Source of the DNA: Actinoplanes sp. TBRC 11911
Lineage (GTDB): Bacteria; Actinomycetota; Actinomycetes; Mycobacteriales; Micromonosporaceae
Length of the DNA stretch: 64,000 nt
NCBI RefSeq assembly: GCF_012933445.1
Contig: NZ_JABBNC010000014.1
Location: 62,001-126,000, forward strand
Reading direction: 5' to 3'
The position numbers and the translations under genes are program-made. This document shows, in pieces, positions 61,185-64,000 of the stretch; position 1 is the first letter of the stretch, and the number at the start of each line of letters is the position of its first letter. The notes beneath the pieces were generated by a model, which worked only from the letters and a program-made list of their open reading frames with translations, was not told where the DNA came from and made no database searches.

Positions 61185-62429
61185 TCAGGAGCGCGCCGCG
61201 GCCAGCCCGAACGTCGACGGCGCCACGGACGGGAAGACGTCGCCGAGAGCGCCCGTCCCGCACCGCTTCTGCAGCACCTCACCGATCACCGCGCGGTAGT
61301 CGGTGGTCGCCGCCAGATCACCGGCCACCAGCGCCCCGGGTGCCAGCGTCGGCCACTTCGTATAAACCTTTCCGCCCCGTACGCCTCCCCCCAGCAGAAA
61401 CATCGCGTTGCCGTGCCCGTGGTCGGCCCCGCGCGACCCGTTCTCCGCCACCCGACGGCCGAACTCGCTGATCGTCAGCAGCGTCACCGACGCCATGCCC
61501 GCCGGACCGAGGTCGGTGGCGAACGCGGCCAGCGCCAGGGCCAGCTCGTTCAGGTTGTCGTACATGCGCTGGCCCTTGCCCGCCGCGCCGAGACCCTCGT
61601 GCATGTCCCAGTCGCCGCAGTCCACCGCCGCGGTCGCCAGCCCCACGTTCGCCTTGATCAGCCGGGCCACGTCCTTGAGCGCCGCCCCGAGGTCGGTGGC
61701 CGGGTAGACCGCCCCGTTGGCCGGCGTGTACGCCACCCCGCGCAGCGCGGACGTGGCGGTCAGCGCCTTGTCGGCGGCGAGCGCCGGGCCGGCCTGCGCG
61801 GCGGGCGCGTCCGCGTACATGGCCCGCAGCGCCGCCGCGATCGGACGTTTCGCCGAGTCCCCGGCGAGGGTGAGCGTGTCGACGCCGGTCATCGACACGT
61901 CCGACGCCGGGCCCGCGAACAGCCGGTTCGGCCGGGCCGAGCCGAGCGACACCCCGGCGAGCGGGCCGGACGCGCCGGTGGTCCCGAGCATCCGGTCCAG
62001 CCAGCCGCTGCGCAGCGACGTGCCGGGCGCCGCGTTCTCCATCGCCTCCATGGCCGCGAAATGCGAGCGGGTCGGGTTCGGCTGGCCCACCGCGTGCACC
62101 GCGGCCAGCTTGCCGCCCTGCCACAACGGCAGCAACGGGGTCAGCGCCGGGTGCAGGCCGAACGTGCCGTCCCCGGCGATCACCTGCGATTTGGGTACGC
62201 CGATCCCGGGCCGCGCCTTGTAGTAGTCGGCGTCCCCGATCGGCACGATCGCCGACAACCCGTCGAAGCCGCCGTGCAGCGACAGCACGACCAGCGTGTC
62301 CCCGGTGTAGCCGGGCGCCGCGTACGCCGTCCGGGTGGACACGCCCGCGGTGGCGAGGCCGCCGAGCACCGCGGCCCCGGCACCCAGCACCGAGCGCCGG
62401 GAAAGTTCGTCACAGCCCGGGAACTTCAT
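61185..62429 (-). CDS. DUF1501 secreted protein (Tat signal)
   Basis: A 414-residue protein with a Tat-type signal (CDELSRRSVLGAGAAVLGGLATAG) and the alkaline-phosphatase-like DUF1501 domain: DTLVVLSLHGGFDGLSAIVP, HPALTPLLPLWQGGKLAAVHAVG, VDCGDWDMHEGLGA, SEFGRRVAENGSRGADHGHGNAMFLLGG. DUF1501 and DUF1800 genes are almost always paired; the role is unknown. Three bases separate it from the DUF1800 gene, so they form one operon. Confidence 0.92.
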   Translation of the reverse strand: MKFPGCDELSRRSVLGAGAAVLGGLATAGVSTRTAYAAPGYTGDTLVVLSLHGGFDGLSAIVPIGDADYYKARPGIGVPKSQVIAGDGTFGLHPALTPLLPLWQGGKLAAVHAVGQPNPTRSHFAAMEAMENAAPGTSLRSGWLDRMLGTTGASGPLAGVSLGSARPNRLFAGPASDVSMTGVDTLTLAGDSAKRPIAAALRAMYADAPAAQAGPALAADKALTATSALRGVAYTPANGAVYPATDLGAALKDVARLIKANVGLATAAVDCGDWDMHEGLGAAGKGQRMYDNLNELALALAAFATDLGPAGMASVTLLTISEFGRRVAENGSRGADHGHGNAMFLLGGGVRGGKVYTKWPTLAPGALVAGDLAATTDYRAVIGEVLQKRCGTGALGDVFPSVAPSTFGLAAARS

Positions 62430-62432
62430 GAT

Positions 62433-63944
62433 TCACCTCAGCTGGAAGGTCGGCGAGTCCAGGACCAGCGCCACCAGGTACGGCAGGTGCCCGGGAAGCG
62501 AGGAGTCCGTGGCGGTCAGAGGACTCGTCGGCAGCTTGCCCGCGACACTGAGCACCGCGGCGGTGTGCGTGGCCGGCAACGGGGCCCCGGCGAGGCGTAC
62601 GGCAAGCTTGTCCACCAGCGCGCCCCACGTCCCCGGCAGGACCGGCACGAGGTGCTTGAGCATGTCCGTGGGACGGATGAGCTGGCTGGGATACCAGCCG
62701 GTGGCCAGGTTGAGGTGGGTGTTGCAGCGCAGCAGGAAGCCGGACGGCGACGACCAGGCCGCAGCGACGTCCGGGAAGCCGTTCGGCGGGCTCCAGCGGT
62801 ACGGCGCGTTGCCGGCGTTGACCAGGCCGTTGTAGAGCGCGTCGAGCGACTTGATCCCGGACGCCTCCGGGCCCAGGCCCAGGGTGCGGACCGTGGCGAT
62901 CACGTCCTCGAACGGGGTGCGGGTCTTGCGCCCGATCGACGCCGCGAACTCGGGCGAGGTGAACAGCGCCCGCAGCATCGGGACGATCGCGGTCCCGTTG
63001 TCCAGGTAGATCTTGGCGAGCTTGGCGACCAGCGTGGCGGGCGCCTCGTCGGCGACGAACCGCACGCACAGCTTGGTGGCGATGCGCTCCGCGGTGGCCG
63101 GGTGCGTGGCCAGGTAGTCGACGAACGCCAGCGCGGCCGCCTCGCCACCGCCCGCCGTCGCGTTCGGGTGGCTGAAGCCGAGGATCTTGACGGCGCCGGT
63201 GACGTGCTTGGACGCGTCGTACGTGTAGGTGCCGTTGGTGCCCACGGTGAGGCCGGTGAGCAGCCGGGCCGCCGCCTGCACGTCCTCCTCGCTGTAGATC
63301 ATGCCGACGGTGTGCAGCTCCATCAGCTCACGGGCGTAGTTCTCGTTCGGGCGCGCCTTGCTCGACGAGCGGTTGTCCAGGTACGTGAGCATGGCCGGGT
63401 GCTTCGCGGACGCCTTGAGCATGTCCGCGAAGGTGCCGAAGGTGTGCTTGCGCAGCACCGTGGTCTCGTAGTCCATGCGGCTGTCCCAGACCCCGCTGGA
63501 CGGCGCGGTCACGTGCAGGTGGTTCGCCCAGAACGCGGCGGTCGTCTCGAACAGCTGCCGCTCGCTCCACGCGGCCCGGGCCACGGCGGCGCGGCCGAGC
63601 TGCCCGAACGCCTCGTACGAGTGCACCTTGATCGCGGCGCGCACGGCGGCGATCGACGCGCCGGCCAGCGGCAGGCGGGCGAGGACCTTGTCGCAGACGG
63701 CGTCGTCGATCGCGGCCGGGTTCAGCTGCTTGTCCAGCCAGCCGGAGACGCCCAGCTTGGCGGCCTCGGCCAGCGCGGACGGGGTCGGCCCGAAGGTGGC
63801 CCGGCGCAGCAGGTGCGCGATCGGGTCGTTGCCCAGCAAGGAGGTCTCGGCGGTCGCGGGAGCGGCGGCGGCGGGGGCGGCCCCCAGCGCAACGGCGACG
63901 GTGGTGGCGGCTCCGGCGGCGAGAACGGTGCGTCGGGTCGTCAT
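62433..63944 (-). CDS. DUF1800 secreted protein
   Basis: A 503-residue protein with a Tat-like signal (TTRRTVLAAGAATTVAVALGAAPAAAAPA). DUF1800 segments: DPIAHLLRRATFGPTPSALAEAA, MDYETTVLRKHTFGTFADMLKASAKHPAMLTYLD, NENYARELMELHTVGMIYSEEDVQAAARLLTG, and FKIGRKTRTPFEDVIATVRTLG-type C-terminal part. First gene of the DUF1800-DUF1501 pair. ATG 63944 has a GGGTT-poor upstream; promoter lies beyond the last ~50 bases of the window. Confidence 0.92.
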   Translation of the reverse strand: MTTRRTVLAAGAATTVAVALGAAPAAAAPATAETSLLGNDPIAHLLRRATFGPTPSALAEAAKLGVSGWLDKQLNPAAIDDAVCDKVLARLPLAGASIAAVRAAIKVHSYEAFGQLGRAAVARAAWSERQLFETTAAFWANHLHVTAPSSGVWDSRMDYETTVLRKHTFGTFADMLKASAKHPAMLTYLDNRSSSKARPNENYARELMELHTVGMIYSEEDVQAAARLLTGLTVGTNGTYTYDASKHVTGAVKILGFSHPNATAGGGEAAALAFVDYLATHPATAERIATKLCVRFVADEAPATLVAKLAKIYLDNGTAIVPMLRALFTSPEFAASIGRKTRTPFEDVIATVRTLGLGPEASGIKSLDALYNGLVNAGNAPYRWSPPNGFPDVAAAWSSPSGFLLRCNTHLNLATGWYPSQLIRPTDMLKHLVPVLPGTWGALVDKLAVRLAGAPLPATHTAAVLSVAGKLPTSPLTATDSSLPGHLPYLVALVLDSPTFQLR

Positions 63945-64000
63945 GCCGAACCCTTCGGCCCGGACCGGCGGTCGCGTCGCGGCTGCAACCGTGACTAACG

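Overview
The window reads as chromosomal DNA of a high-GC actinomycete. GTG and TTG starts are common, stop/start overlaps of 4 bp (ATGA or GTGA) are frequent, and the gene families fit: F420-type PPOX oxidoreductase, RamB-like regulator, EF-G-binding FBP protein, AA10 LPMO with an actinobacterial CBM. A Micromonosporaceae member such as Actinoplanes is my best guess, but that is inference; there is no rRNA or tRNA here to test it.

Layout. 0-8.8 kb: a resolvase-like small protein, an orphan 3Fe-4S ferredoxin, a hexuronate pair (uxaC plus a fructuronate reductase-like gene), a truncated methyltransferase relic, an AAA ATPase, an alpha/beta hydrolase preceded by a probable leader peptide and hairpin, an AidB-like flavoprotein and an AAC(3)-family acetyltransferase. 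8.9-11.7 kb is a disturbed, island-like stretch: a frameshifted Kelch-type secreted protein, a second copy of the aceB 3' end, an AlbA_2 regulator and an orphan HicB-like gene. 11.7-16.2 kb carries the glyoxylate shunt (aceA-aceB) divergent from a RamB-like regulator. 16.2-18.6 kb holds a VOC protein, two PAP2 phosphatases and a GNAT enzyme. 18.7-21.5 kb is a decayed ABC exporter/PadR locus with a tandem duplication and four copies of a palindromic box.

21.7-25.7 kb: mannitol 2-dehydrogenase-like enzyme, HAD phosphatase, EF-G-binding protein, LPMO and a DUF305 lipoprotein. 25.7-30.9 kb: a NarL-type two-component system divergent from a LolD/FtsX-type ABC transporter. 30.9-39.9 kb is the most striking block: seven overlapping genes on the minus strand (cheW, cheR-TPR, cheW, mcp, cheA-REC, cheB, triple-REC histidine kinase). 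It has the gene content of the Pseudomonas Wsp surface-sensing system, but its terminal gene is a hybrid kinase instead of the WspR diguanylate cyclase. An acyltransferase-3 membrane protein follows on the same strand.

41.7-43.7 kb holds two secreted cell-wall proteins (CAP domain, L,D-transpeptidase). 45.2-48.6 kb is a MacAB-like adaptor/ATPase/permease operon, then an EamA exporter. 49.6-55.6 kb encodes a single 1993-residue, mostly disordered protein with 23 exact-length decapeptide repeats and a C-terminal TPR domain. 56.3-63.9 kb: pirin, a small membrane protein, a PPOX oxidoreductase, DUF2252, and a DUF1501/DUF1800 secreted pair.

The intergenic DNA at 43.7-44.9 and 57.8-59.4 kb is unusual. 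It contains several tandem-repeat arrays that begin at the stop codons of flanking genes, and two inverted copies of a ~185-bp element whose 51-bp hairpin core is identical in both.
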